Assembly: GCA_016301865.1 (NCBI GenBank)
Contig: JAEDOP010000050.1
Coordinates: 1 to 6,031 of the forward strand
Length of the DNA stretch: 6,031 bases
Direction: 5' to 3'
DNA from: Alphaproteobacteria bacterium
Lineage (GTDB): Bacteria > Pseudomonadota > Alphaproteobacteria > Rs-D84
The notes under the pieces are model-generated. The model saw only the letters and a list, made by a program, of their open reading frames with translations. It ran no database searches and was not told the DNA's origin. Positions 1-5,244 of this stretch are shown here, in pieces. The translations under genes were made by a program, and so were the position numbers. Each line of letters opens with the position of its first letter. Position 1 is the stretch's first letter.

Positions 1-1
1 C

Positions 2-856
2 CCCGGCCAGGGCGCACAAAGCGTTGGTATGGGGCGCGAACTGTATGAAACCAATGCCGACGCGCGCGCTGTGTTTGACGCGGTGGATGCGGCACTGGGC
101 GAAAAATTGTCTGATATTATTTTTAACGGTCCGGCCGAAGAATTAACCCTGACCGCGAATGTTCAGCCGGCAATTATGGCGACATCTATTGCTATGTTAC
201 GTGCGGCGGGTTGTGCGCTGCCCGAATATGTGGCGGGTCATTCCCTGGGGGAATATACAGCGCTGTGTGCGGCGGGTGCGATATCGGTGGGCGATGCGGC
301 AAAATTGCTGCGTGTGCGTGGTAACGCGATGCAGTCTGCTGTACCGGTGGGCGATGGCCTGACGGCGGTGATATTGGGATTGGACATTGACGCGGTACGT
401 GAAATCTGCGCACAAACCGATTGCGATGTTGCCAACGACAATTCCCCCGGCCAGGTTGTAATATCAGGCCTGCGTGAAACGGTCGAAAAAACAATGGAAT
501 TGGCAAAATCCCGCGGGGCCAGGCGTGCAATGCCATTGGCATTGTCTGTGCCGGTTCATTGTCGTGTACAATCACCTGCGGCGGACGCGATGCGCACGGC
601 GTTGGAATCGGTTGAATTTAAAAAGCCCATTGTTCCGATTATATTAAATAAAACATGCCAACCCACAACGGATATTGACGAAATCAAAGAAGCGCTGGTC
701 TATCAAATGACACACGGTGTTCGTTGGCGCGAAAGTGTTTTGAACATGGCGGACCTTGGCATCACAGATATGATAGAGGTTGGGCCCGGTTCTGTTTTAA
801 CCGGCCTGTGTTCCCGTATTACAGATAAAATAACAGCACAGAAATTGGAGATATAA
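2..856 (+). CDS. fabD: Malonyl-CoA:ACP S-malonyltransferase (FabD), missing only its extreme N-terminus
   Basis: FabD moves the malonyl group from malonyl-CoA to acyl carrier protein, which supplies the extender unit for type II fatty acid synthesis in the cytoplasm. The reading frame is open from the first bases of the window and begins with PGQGAQSVGMG, the hallmark N-terminal motif of the family. The true start is therefore a few codons upstream and the ATG at 29 is internal. Counting that Met29 as residue 1, the nucleophile elbow GHSLGE places the catalytic Ser at 72, the malonyl-binding Arg is expected at 97 (VRG), and the catalytic His is at 177 in SVPVHC. NDNSPGQVVISG (136-147) and EVGPGSVLTGL (250-260) are also family motifs. 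The length of 275 aa plus the missing start fits the usual size of about 310 aa or slightly less. The stop is followed 2 bases later by fabG, so the two are co-transcribed. The family assignment is secure. Confidence 0.96.
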   Translation, partial: PGQGAQSVGMGRELYETNADARAVFDAVDAALGEKLSDIIFNGPAEELTLTANVQPAIMATSIAMLRAAGCALPEYVAGHSLGEYTALCAAGAISVGDAAKLLRVRGNAMQSAVPVGDGLTAVILGLDIDAVREICAQTDCDVANDNSPGQVVISGLRETVEKTMELAKSRGARRAMPLALSVPVHCRVQSPAADAMRTALESVEFKKPIVPIILNKTCQPTTDIDEIKEALVYQMTHGVRWRESVLNMADLGITDMIEVGPGSVLTGLCSRITDKITAQKLEI

Positions 857-858
857 AT

Positions 859-1587
859 ATGTTTGATTTAACTGGCAAAGTTGCTTTAATCACAGGCGCA
901 ACCGGTGGTATCGGTGGCGCAATTGCGCGCAAAATGCGTGACGCGGGCGCAACAGTTGTTGTGTCGGGCCGCAATGTCGCCAAAATGGACGCAGAATTTG
1001 GCGATGAATATATTAAAATTCCATGCGACCTGGCGGCGGACGGCGGGGCGGTTGAATTGGTCATGAATACAATCGAAGCGGCGGGCAAAATCGATATTTT
1101 AATTAACAACGCGGGCATCACACGTGACACATTGTTAATGCGTATGACGGATGAACAGTTTGACGAAGTCATCAACACCAACCTGCGTTCTTGTTTCAAG
1201 ATGTGCCGTGCGGCAATTATGCCAATGATGAAGAACCGCTTTGGCCGTATCATCAACATGGCGTCAATCATCGGCACAATCGGTGGCCCAGGCCAGGCAA
1301 ACTATGCAGCATCTAAGGGTGGTATGATTGCCATGACAAAATCTATTGCTGCCGAGGTTGCATCCCGTGGTATCACCGCCAACGCGATTGCGCCGGGATT
1401 TATCAAAACCCCAATGACGGATGTTTTACCAGATGAACTGAAAAAAACATACCTGGCACAGATTCCTGCCGGTCGTTTTGGCGAACCAGACGACATTGCG
1501 AACGCATGTGTGTTCTTGGCGTCCGACGAAGCGTCATATATCAACGGCCAAACTCTGCATGTAAATGGTGGTATGGGGCGATTCTAA
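859..1587 (+). CDS. fabG: 3-oxoacyl-ACP reductase (FabG), SDR family
   Basis: FabG catalyses the NADPH-dependent reduction of 3-oxoacyl-ACP to 3-hydroxyacyl-ACP, the first reduction of each elongation cycle. The 242-aa protein is a complete classical short-chain dehydrogenase. It has the nucleotide-binding TGATGGIG at residues 12-19, NNAG at 83-86, and a full catalytic tetrad: Asn108, Ser136, Tyr149 and Lys153 (YAASK). The C-terminal part has the usual PGFIKTPMT (179-187) and GQTLHVNGGM (230-239). The ATG at 859 is preceded by GGAG at 847-850 with 8 bases of spacing; this ribosome binding site lies inside the end of fabD, which implies coupled translation. The position directly after fabD is typical of bacterial fab clusters and favours a true FabG over another SDR. 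The usual next gene, acpP, is absent and mnmG follows instead. Confidence 0.96.
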   Translation: MFDLTGKVALITGATGGIGGAIARKMRDAGATVVVSGRNVAKMDAEFGDEYIKIPCDLAADGGAVELVMNTIEAAGKIDILINNAGITRDTLLMRMTDEQFDEVINTNLRSCFKMCRAAIMPMMKNRFGRIINMASIIGTIGGPGQANYAASKGGMIAMTKSIAAEVASRGITANAIAPGFIKTPMTDVLPDELKKTYLAQIPAGRFGEPDDIANACVFLASDEASYINGQTLHVNGGMGRF

Positions 1588-1607
1588 AACGCGTTAACGA
1601 ATAAAAA

Positions 1608-3251
1608 ATGAAACATTATGATGTAATCATTATCGGTGGTGGACATGCGGGCACGGAATCGGCCGCCGCGGCTGCCCGTCGTGGTGCGAAAACACTACTG
1701 TTAACCATGGCGGAATCTGACCTGGGGGCGTTGTCGTGTAACCCCAGTATCGGTGGCCCCGGCAAATCCCAGATGGTTGCCGAAATGGACGCGTTTGGTG
1801 GTGTTATGCCACGTGCCGCCGACCGTGCGGGGATTCATTGGCGCACATTGAACGCAACCCATGGCGCGGCGACACGCGCCCTGCGTGCACAAATCGACCG
1901 GGATTTATATCATAGTGCGATTGTTGATATTTTATCGGAATATAAAAATCTGGATGTTGTATTTGAACCGGTTGAAAACGTCGATTTAGAAAACGCAATC
2001 GTTAACAATAAATATCATGCCCGCGCAGTTGTTCTGACAACGGGAACATTTTTAAATGGCATGGTCACGCGTGGTGCGGAAAAAATTCCATCGGGCCGAT
2101 TGATGGACGACGGCACATACCAAGATTGCGACAAAAACATATCAAATATTTTACAGAACGTGGGCTTTCGCATGTTGCGTCTGAAAACGGGTACACCCGC
2201 GCGCATAAAACGCGATTCGATTGATTTTTCCGTCTGTGAAACGCAGCCCGGCGACACGCCCCACGATTGGTTTTCAGACGGCGACGAAAACAATAATTAT
2301 GATGCGGTCTGCTATATCACACACACGACCCAGGACACGCACCAGATTATTCGTGACAACATCAAAAACGCACCAATGTACAACGGCGACATCCGTGGCA
2401 CTGGCCCGCGCTATTGCCCAAGCCTGGAAGACAAGGTTATGCGTTTCCCCGAACACACATCCCACCATGTTTTCTTGGAACCCGAAGGCTACAACAGCGA
2501 CCTTATCTATCCCAACGGCATTTCCACCAGTTTTGGCACCGACATCCAGGACATTTGGATTCGTTCAATTCCGGGTCTGGAAAATTGCGAAATTGCGCGC
2601 TATGGCTATGCGATTGAATACGATGCAATTGACGCGCGCGCCCTGAATGATAAATTGCAGTCCAAAGATTACCCGCATCTGTTTTTTGCGGGGCAAATCA
2701 ACGGCACATCCGGATACGAAGAAGCGGCGGCCCAGGGCCTGGTCGCGGGGGCAAATGCCGCGGCATATGCCCTGAACCTGGCGTATTTGGAAATTGACCG
2801 CACAAATTCAATGATTGGTGTTTTGATTGACGACATAACAACGTTGGGCGTGGATGAACCATATCGTATGTTTACATCGCGCGCAGAATATCGATTGTCG
2901 TTGCGTGCGGACAATGCGATTGCGCGCCTGGGAAAAATCGGTGTGGATTTGGGGTTAATTGACGCGGCTGCATACGAACGGAAATTGGCAGCGCGCGCCG
3001 ACCAAATTACCGAAAACGATAAATTCTATGCGGGCTATATCGCGCGTAATGAACGCGAAATTGCCGCCTATAAACGCGATGCAGAATTAAAGATTCCGTC
3101 TGATTTTGTTTATTCGGGCCTGCCGGGTCTGACCAATGAATTGGTTGAAAAATTAACGGCAACGCGCCCGGAAAACATCGCCGACCTGACGCGCATACCG
3201 GGCATGACCCCCGCCGGCATTATGGTCGTGCTGCGTAAAATCAAGGCATAA
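1608..3251 (+). CDS. mnmG: tRNA uridine-5-carboxymethylaminomethyl modification enzyme MnmG (GidA), short form
   Basis: MnmG is the FAD-dependent partner of MnmE. Together they install (carboxymethyl)aminomethyl groups at C5 of the wobble uridine of certain tRNAs. The N-terminus carries the FAD-binding GGGHAGTES (10-18), followed by SCNPSIGG with Cys44, RYCPSLEDKVMRF with Cys270 (the two conserved Cys of the family), EPEG (291-294), YPNGIST (301-307), FFAGQINGTSGYEEAAAQG (359-377) and EPYRMFTSRAEYRL (417-430). The C-terminal GLTNELVEKL...RIPGMTPAGI is intact. At 547 aa it is about 80 residues shorter than E. coli MnmG. The main gap lies near residues 466-473, where RADQITENDKFYAGYIAR joins segments that in E. 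coli are separated by about 70 residues. The reading frame is uninterrupted, so this is a compact variant and not a broken gene. No Shine-Dalgarno is visible in the 20-base gap after fabG, which suggests dependence on upstream translation. rsmG and parA, frequent neighbours, are not here. Confidence 0.95.
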   Translation: MKHYDVIIIGGGHAGTESAAAAARRGAKTLLLTMAESDLGALSCNPSIGGPGKSQMVAEMDAFGGVMPRAADRAGIHWRTLNATHGAATRALRAQIDRDLYHSAIVDILSEYKNLDVVFEPVENVDLENAIVNNKYHARAVVLTTGTFLNGMVTRGAEKIPSGRLMDDGTYQDCDKNISNILQNVGFRMLRLKTGTPARIKRDSIDFSVCETQPGDTPHDWFSDGDENNNYDAVCYITHTTQDTHQIIRDNIKNAPMYNGDIRGTGPRYCPSLEDKVMRFPEHTSHHVFLEPEGYNSDLIYPNGISTSFGTDIQDIWIRSIPGLENCEIARYGYAIEYDAIDARALNDKLQSKDYPHLFFAGQINGTSGYEEAAAQGLVAGANAAAYALNLAYLEIDRTNSMIGVLIDDITTLGVDEPYRMFTSRAEYRLSLRADNAIARLGKIGVDLGLIDAAAYERKLAARADQITENDKFYAGYIARNEREIAAYKRDAELKIPSDFVYSGLPGLTNELVEKLTATRPENIADLTRIPGMTPAGIMVVLRKIKA

Positions 3252-3263
3252 AAATCACAGCCC

Positions 3264-3310
3264 TTTTTGTCATTCCCGCGTTTGGGGCACGGATTTTTTG
3301 TCATTCCCGC
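3264..3310 (+). repeat. Direct repeat of a TTTTTGTCATTCCCGC half-site after mnmG
   Basis: The 16-base string TTTTTGTCATTCCCGC occurs at 3264-3279 and again at 3295-3310, 31 bases apart. It is the left half of the palindromic repeat that recurs at 4553-4582. The first copy has lost its right half: what follows is GTTTGGGGCACGG and not a matching GCGGGAAT arm. A weak stem in that spacer followed by six T (3294-3299) could help terminate mnmG transcription, but the stem is poor and I do not call it as a terminator. Confidence 0.7.
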
Positions 3311-3335
3311 CACCGCGGGAATATGGGCTTGAAAA
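3301..3335. repeat. REP/dRS3-like palindrome copy 1
   Basis: A perfect 8-bp inverted repeat, ATTCCCGC (3303-3310) and GCGGGAAT (3315-3322) around the loop CACC, is followed by a tail ATATGGGCTTGAAAA. The 35-base segment matches 4557-4591 at 30 of 35 positions, with four of the five differences in the loop. The core fits the pattern ATTCCC-N8-GGGAAT known for dRS3 repeats of Neisseria; resemblance to the pattern does not show common origin. It sits 1 base beyond the stop codon of the 109-aa - strand gene and between two convergent genes, where it could act as an mRNA-end hairpin for both. Confidence 0.85.
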
Positions 3336-3665
3336 TTACTGTCCTTGTTTAAATCCATCAACTATATATTCAATAATTTTTGCCAGTATAAACGGTGCTA
3401 TAAATACAAGTGTTAAATACAAAATAATAAATATATCGCCACCTAAAAAGTCATCCCAATCCGCCATAATGGCCATAATACAACAAAGCACAATAGCTAC
3501 AACTAGGCATAGGCGACGAACACCCGTATTGTTCGGAACCGCAACTAATTTAATCATTTGTAAGATTTTATTGATGTTGTTATGAAAATCATCAATAAAC
3601 CAAATGATTATACCCAAAACAATACAAAATAATATAATACCTAAAATTTCTATTAACAGTTCCAT
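3336..3665 (-). CDS. Small membrane protein of unknown function (109 aa), last gene of a three-gene run
   Basis: I do not recognise the family. The 109-aa product is very hydrophobic, with three likely transmembrane segments at about residues 3-24, 51-68 and 77-98. The short loops contain DDFHNNINK (25-33) and ADWDDFLGGD (68-77), both rich in acidic residues, and the tail is IIEYIVDGFKQGQ. There is no cleavable signal. The ATG at 3665 is preceded by AGGA inside the end of the 123-aa gene, 8 bases from the start codon. The two genes are only 4 bases apart, which is good evidence for real translation and co-expression. The gene is clearly more AT-rich than mnmG. Its stop lies directly against the REP palindrome at 3303-3322. 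Confidence 0.72.
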   Translation of the reverse strand: MELLIEILGIILFCIVLGIIIWFIDDFHNNINKILQMIKLVAVPNNTGVRRLCLVVAIVLCCIMAIMADWDDFLGGDIFIILYLTLVFIAPFILAKIIEYIVDGFKQGQ

Positions 3666-3669
3666 CTTT

Positions 3670-4041
3670 TTATTCCTTTTTGCCGATAATTGCCCAAATG
3701 AGTGCGCTGATTGTCAAGAAAAGCCAGCCACCAAAAATACCACTCAAAGCAGAGAGTTGGTACACTGTATATTTTCTCTTAATATTTCGTTTCCAAGCAA
3801 TAAACATTGGAGTATATGTCATGATTATTATAATTGGCACAAATATCAAAGAACGGACAAAAGATACTTTAAGGGCAATTTCTTGTGCGCTAGAATAAGC
3901 ATATTTGGCATTTAATGCGGTTTGTCTAATATCGTCATAAGTCATCGCAAATGTAAATATTATACCAATGGTGATTGCCCAAAGAAACATCCTTAATGGA
4001 AACTTATTGTTGTTATTAAGTTGGTTTATTTTTCTATTCAT
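3670..4041 (-). CDS. Small membrane protein of unknown function (123 aa), middle gene of a three-gene run
   Basis: I do not recognise the family. The 123-aa product has a basic, Asn-rich N-terminus (MNRKINQLNNNNKFPLR) and three predicted transmembrane segments at about 17-34, 62-83 and 98-119. A short loop with TYDDIRQTALNAKYAYSSAQE (34-54) lies between the first two, and a basic loop WKRNIKRKY (83-91) between the last two. By the positive-inside rule the basic N-terminus and basic loop would both be cytoplasmic, which agrees with the first two segments forming a hairpin. The start ATG at 4041 lies 11 bases after the stop of the 70-aa gene, with only a weak AAGAG-type ribosome binding site before it. 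The stop lies 4 bases before the next gene. Confidence 0.7.
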   Translation of the reverse strand: MNRKINQLNNNNKFPLRMFLWAITIGIIFTFAMTYDDIRQTALNAKYAYSSAQEIALKVSFVRSLIFVPIIIIMTYTPMFIAWKRNIKRKYTVYQLSALSGIFGGWLFLTISALIWAIIGKKE

Positions 4042-4052
4042 TTTTACACTCT

Positions 4053-4265
4053 TTATTTTTTATTCTTTTGTTTGTAAATTGAATAAAATACAAGAATCGC
4101 ACTAATAATACTAATCACACTTAAAAGTATATGGCACCATCTGCTTTGATAACTCCATATGCTATACGAAAAACACAATGTGGACAAAGACACTATAAAA
4201 GCAACGTTTTCTTTACTAATTTTTACATGTGGTTGATTATTTTTTTGTTTGTCATTTTTATTCAT
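4053..4265 (-). CDS. Small two-helix membrane protein of unknown function (70 aa), first gene after the structured RNA
   Basis: I do not recognise the family. The frame is open further upstream (to an ATG at 4358), but that extension runs through the structured RNA and the terminator. I choose the ATG at 4265 because AAAGGG (4272-4277) lies 6 bases before it. The resulting 70-aa protein has a charged N-terminus (MNKNDKQKNNQPHVKISKEN), two transmembrane segments at about 21-40 and 44-64, and a basic tail KQKNKK. A helical hairpin with both ends cytoplasmic is likely. The gene begins 17 bases after the Rho-independent terminator at 4283-4309, so it needs either read-through from the promoter at 4502-4530 or an unseen internal promoter. 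It leads a three-gene run with gaps of 11 and 4 bases. Confidence 0.65.
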   Translation of the reverse strand: MNKNDKQKNNQPHVKISKENVAFIVSLSTLCFSYSIWSYQSRWCHILLSVISIISAILVFYSIYKQKNKK

Positions 4266-4282
4266 ACAAAACCCTTTTATAC

Positions 4283-4309
4283 AAAAATAACCGCCGTGGA
4301 ATTGGCGGT
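4283..4309 (-). terminator. Rho-independent terminator ending the structured RNA, 5' of the membrane operon
   Basis: Read on the - strand, ACCGCC (4309-4304) and GGCGGT (4295-4290) form a perfect 6-bp GC-rich stem around an 8-base loop, followed by TTATTTTT down to 4283. Its 5' arm shares bases 4307-4309 with the 9-base segment CACCCGACC (4315-4307), which is perfectly complementary to GGTCGGGTG (4388-4380). Forming that longer helix would open the terminator. Confidence 0.8.
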
Positions 4310-4496
4310 CGGGTGCTTTCAAAATCATACGATAAATGACCCTGCTAATTTCGGACAAGCCCTGTTATATAACAACAGACACCCGACCAACTTGGTCAGG
4401 CAATAACGGTGCGATGCACCATAACGGAATCACGATGCAAACGCACCGTATCGTATGGGGTTTGAAAGCCCCGAATCCAATTCCCATCGGATTCAT
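4283..4496 (-). ncRNA. Unidentified structured RNA of about 214 nt; riboswitch-like leader or independent small RNA
   Basis: The RNA is bounded by a near-consensus promoter and a Rho-independent terminator. Hand folding gives five helices. P1 is a 9-bp hairpin (4494-4486 with 4481-4473) capped by GGGA, a GNRA-type tetraloop. P2 is a long closing helix of two 9-bp blocks (4469-4461 with 4323-4315; 4457-4449 with 4334-4326) around a small internal loop. P3 is a hairpin of 7 bp plus 9 bp (4448-4442 with 4413-4407; 4438-4430 with 4424-4416) with loop UUCCG. P4 is an 8-bp hairpin (4400-4393 with 4389-4382). P5 is a short hairpin (4378-4374 with 4366-4362). P3, P4 and P5 branch inside P2. GGUCGGGUG at 4388-4380 can instead pair perfectly with CACCCGACC at 4315-4307, breaking both P4 and the terminator. 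I see no match to tmRNA, RNase P RNA, SRP RNA, 6S RNA or a riboswitch class I can recall. The structure is seen in the sequence; the role is inferred. Confidence 0.7.
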
Positions 4497-4501
4497 GTCT
4501 A

Positions 4502-4530
4502 ATTATATCAGGAAAATATACAAATGTAAA
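4502..4530 (-). promoter_or_regulatory. Strong sigma70-type promoter for the structured RNA and membrane operon
   Basis: On the - strand, TTTACA (4530-4525; 5 of 6 match to the -35 consensus) is followed by exactly 17 bases and then TATAAT (4507-4502; perfect -10). The expected transcription start is an A or neighbouring base near 4496, which is two bases before the first paired base of helix P1. This fit between promoter and RNA structure supports both calls. Confidence 0.85.
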
Positions 4531-4552
4531 ATTGTAGTATTTCACCAAAAAA

Positions 4553-4582
4553 TTTGTCATTCCCGCGCAGGCGGGAATAGGG
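4553..4582 (+). repeat. Left arm of the inverted repeat; REP/dRS3-like palindrome copy 2
   Basis: The core is ATTCCCGC (4559-4566), loop GCAG, GCGGGAAT (4571-4578), preceded by TTTGTC and followed by AGGG. The tail GGGCTTGAAAA continues past the inverted repeat and is shared with the copy at 3301-3335. Confidence 0.92.
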
Positions 4583-4619
4583 GCTTGAAAAAATTTGTTT
4601 GCCTTTGTACAATTTTGAT

Positions 4620-4949
4620 ATGAAAGATTATCACTTCTGGGTTTATATATTGTTTGATGAACGCGCCAAGGGAACGTATATTGGTGTGACGAATAATCTT
4701 GAACGGCGTATGTATGAACACAAAATGGGATTGGACGACGGTTATACCAAAGAACATAATATTCATAAATTGGGATATTTTGAATACTACAAATATGTTA
4801 ATAATGCGATTGCGCGTGAAAAACAATTAAAGAAATGGAATCGGGCATGGAAATATCGATTGATTGAAACAATGAATCCGAATTGGATTGATTTGGCAGA
4901 AGATTTAGAGAAAAACATAGAGTTTTGGAAAAACAAAGAAACTGTTTAG
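4620..4949 (+). CDS. Single-domain GIY-YIG nuclease family protein
   Basis: The 109-aa product is a stand-alone GIY-YIG domain of the small UPF0213/YhbQ-like type. Such proteins resemble the catalytic module of UvrC and homing endonucleases, which cut DNA with one metal ion; the cellular role of the stand-alone members is poorly defined. Visible motifs are the VYI (8-10) and TYIG (19-22) strands that name the family, then GVTNNLERRMYEHK (22-35) with the conserved Arg and His, and AIAREKQLKKWNRAWKYRLIETMNPNW (63-89), the family's typical C-terminal block with a conserved Glu at 67. The ATG at 4620 gives the standard N-terminus; a TTG at 4599 would add seven residues and has no better ribosome binding site. 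No Shine-Dalgarno is visible for either start. The gene appears full length and lies between exact inverted repeats, which suggests an association with them. Confidence 0.9.
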   Translation: MKDYHFWVYILFDERAKGTYIGVTNNLERRMYEHKMGLDDGYTKEHNIHKLGYFEYYKYVNNAIAREKQLKKWNRAWKYRLIETMNPNWIDLAEDLEKNIEFWKNKETV

Positions 4950-4950
4950 T

Positions 4951-4980
4951 CCCTATTCCCGCCTGCGCGGGAATGACAAA
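4951..4980 (-). repeat. Right arm of the inverted repeat; REP/dRS3-like palindrome copy 3
   Basis: This is the exact reverse complement of 4553-4582. The palindrome is ATTCCCGC (4955-4962), loop CTGC, GCGGGAAT (4967-4974). It begins 1 base after the GIY-YIG stop codon, so it would form the 3' hairpin of that mRNA; no T-run follows, so it is not a standard terminator. Confidence 0.92.
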
Positions 4981-5066
4981 GGGTATTGGAGCATAAAATA
5001 ACCAAATTCTGCGCGGGAATGACAAAGGGTATTGGAGCATAAAATAACCAAATCCTGCACGGGAAA
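4963..5066 (+). repeat. 46-bp tandem duplication with a degenerate third start
   Basis: The 46-base units 4963-5008 and 5009-5054 differ only at their last base (T versus C). Each starts CTGCGCGGGAATGACAAAGG and ends in ATAAAATAACCAAAT. A third copy begins at 5055 (CTGCACGGGAAA) and degenerates within about 12 bases. The unit starts in the loop of the right palindrome, so each repeat carries one half-site of the REP core. Sequence between here and the tRNA promoter is AT-rich and shows no gene. Confidence 0.93.
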
Positions 5067-5112
5067 GATAAAATCCAAAAAAAACAAGAATAACAATTTG
5101 TATAAAAAACCA

Positions 5113-5142
5113 CTGGAAATTATTCTGGGGATAGATTATAGT
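5113..5142 (+). promoter_or_regulatory. Possible promoter of the tRNA-Thr gene
   Basis: TATAGT (5137-5142) is a good -10 hexamer and lies 12 bases before the tRNA. The best -35 nearby, CTGGAA (5113-5118), is weak and the spacing is 18. The call rests mostly on the -10 element and position. Confidence 0.35.
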
Positions 5143-5154
5143 CATCTCACCATT

Positions 5155-5230
5155 GCCGGTGTAGCTCAGCTGGTAGAGCATCTCATTCGTAATGAGGGGG
5201 TCGTAGGTTCAAGTCCTATCACCGGCACCA
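5155..5230 (+). tRNA. tRNA-Thr (anticodon CGU)
   Basis: This 76-base cloverleaf decodes ACG. The acceptor stem is GCCGGTG (5155-5161) with CACCGGC (5220-5226), a perfect 7 bp. The D arm is GCTCAGCTGGTAGAGC, the anticodon stem TCTCA/TGAGG with loop TTCGTAA gives anticodon CGT, and the T arm is TAGGTTCAAGTCCTA. The discriminator is A and the CCA end is encoded (5228-5230). The anticodon assigns Thr. It stands as a single tRNA gene with its own terminator. No integrase or duplicated tRNA 3' end is seen beside it, so there is no sign that it serves as an attachment site here. Confidence 0.97.
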
Positions 5231-5244
5231 TGATAACAATCCCG

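Larger units (their letters stand above)
4553..4980 (+). mobile_element. GIY-YIG gene bracketed by a perfect 30-bp inverted repeat (possible small mobile unit)
   Basis: The 30 bases at 4553-4582 are exactly the reverse complement of 4951-4980, and each arm is itself a REP-like palindrome. The interior of 368 bases holds little but one GIY-YIG nuclease gene. I find no convincing target-site duplication next to the arms, and no transposase. The unit may be an element moved by its nuclease, or two REP copies that happen to flank the gene in opposite orientation. The exact identity of the arms, against 30 of 35 for the other copy in the window, suggests recent duplication or conversion. Confidence 0.5.

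Noticed and set aside
3274..3299. Rho-independent terminator of mnmG
   Set aside because: A run of six T is present, but the preceding CCGCG...CACGG stem has a mismatch and too few pairs to call with confidence.
3604..3915. A + strand reading frame of about 103 aa opposite the membrane protein genes
   Set aside because: It has no ribosome binding site, overlaps two genes that have good starts and tight operon spacing, and its product looks like a shadow translation of AT-rich DNA.
4266..4358. Upstream extension of the 70-aa protein to an ATG at 4358 (101 aa)
   Set aside because: The extension passes through the terminator stem and the long-range helix of the structured RNA and has no Shine-Dalgarno, while AAAGGG sits correctly before the ATG at 4265.
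4364..4390. Internal - strand promoter (TTGGTC-N15-TATAAC) for the membrane operon
   Set aside because: The spacing is too short and both boxes lie in strong RNA hairpins; it remains a weak alternative to read-through of the terminator.
4283..4496. tmRNA (permuted or standard)
   Set aside because: The string GGATTCGGGGCTTTC near 4479-4465 loosely recalls the TGGATTCGACGGG start of tmRNA, but there is no T arm, no CCA acceptor end and no plausible tag reading frame on the - strand.
4336..4623. A 95-aa + strand reading frame
   Set aside because: It is antisense to the structured RNA and runs through the REP palindrome (giving CHSRAGGN, a typical translated-repeat artefact) into the GIY-YIG start. 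There is no ribosome binding site.
4963..5066. CRISPR array
   Set aside because: The unit is a direct tandem duplication of 46 bases with no unique spacers, and there are no cas genes.
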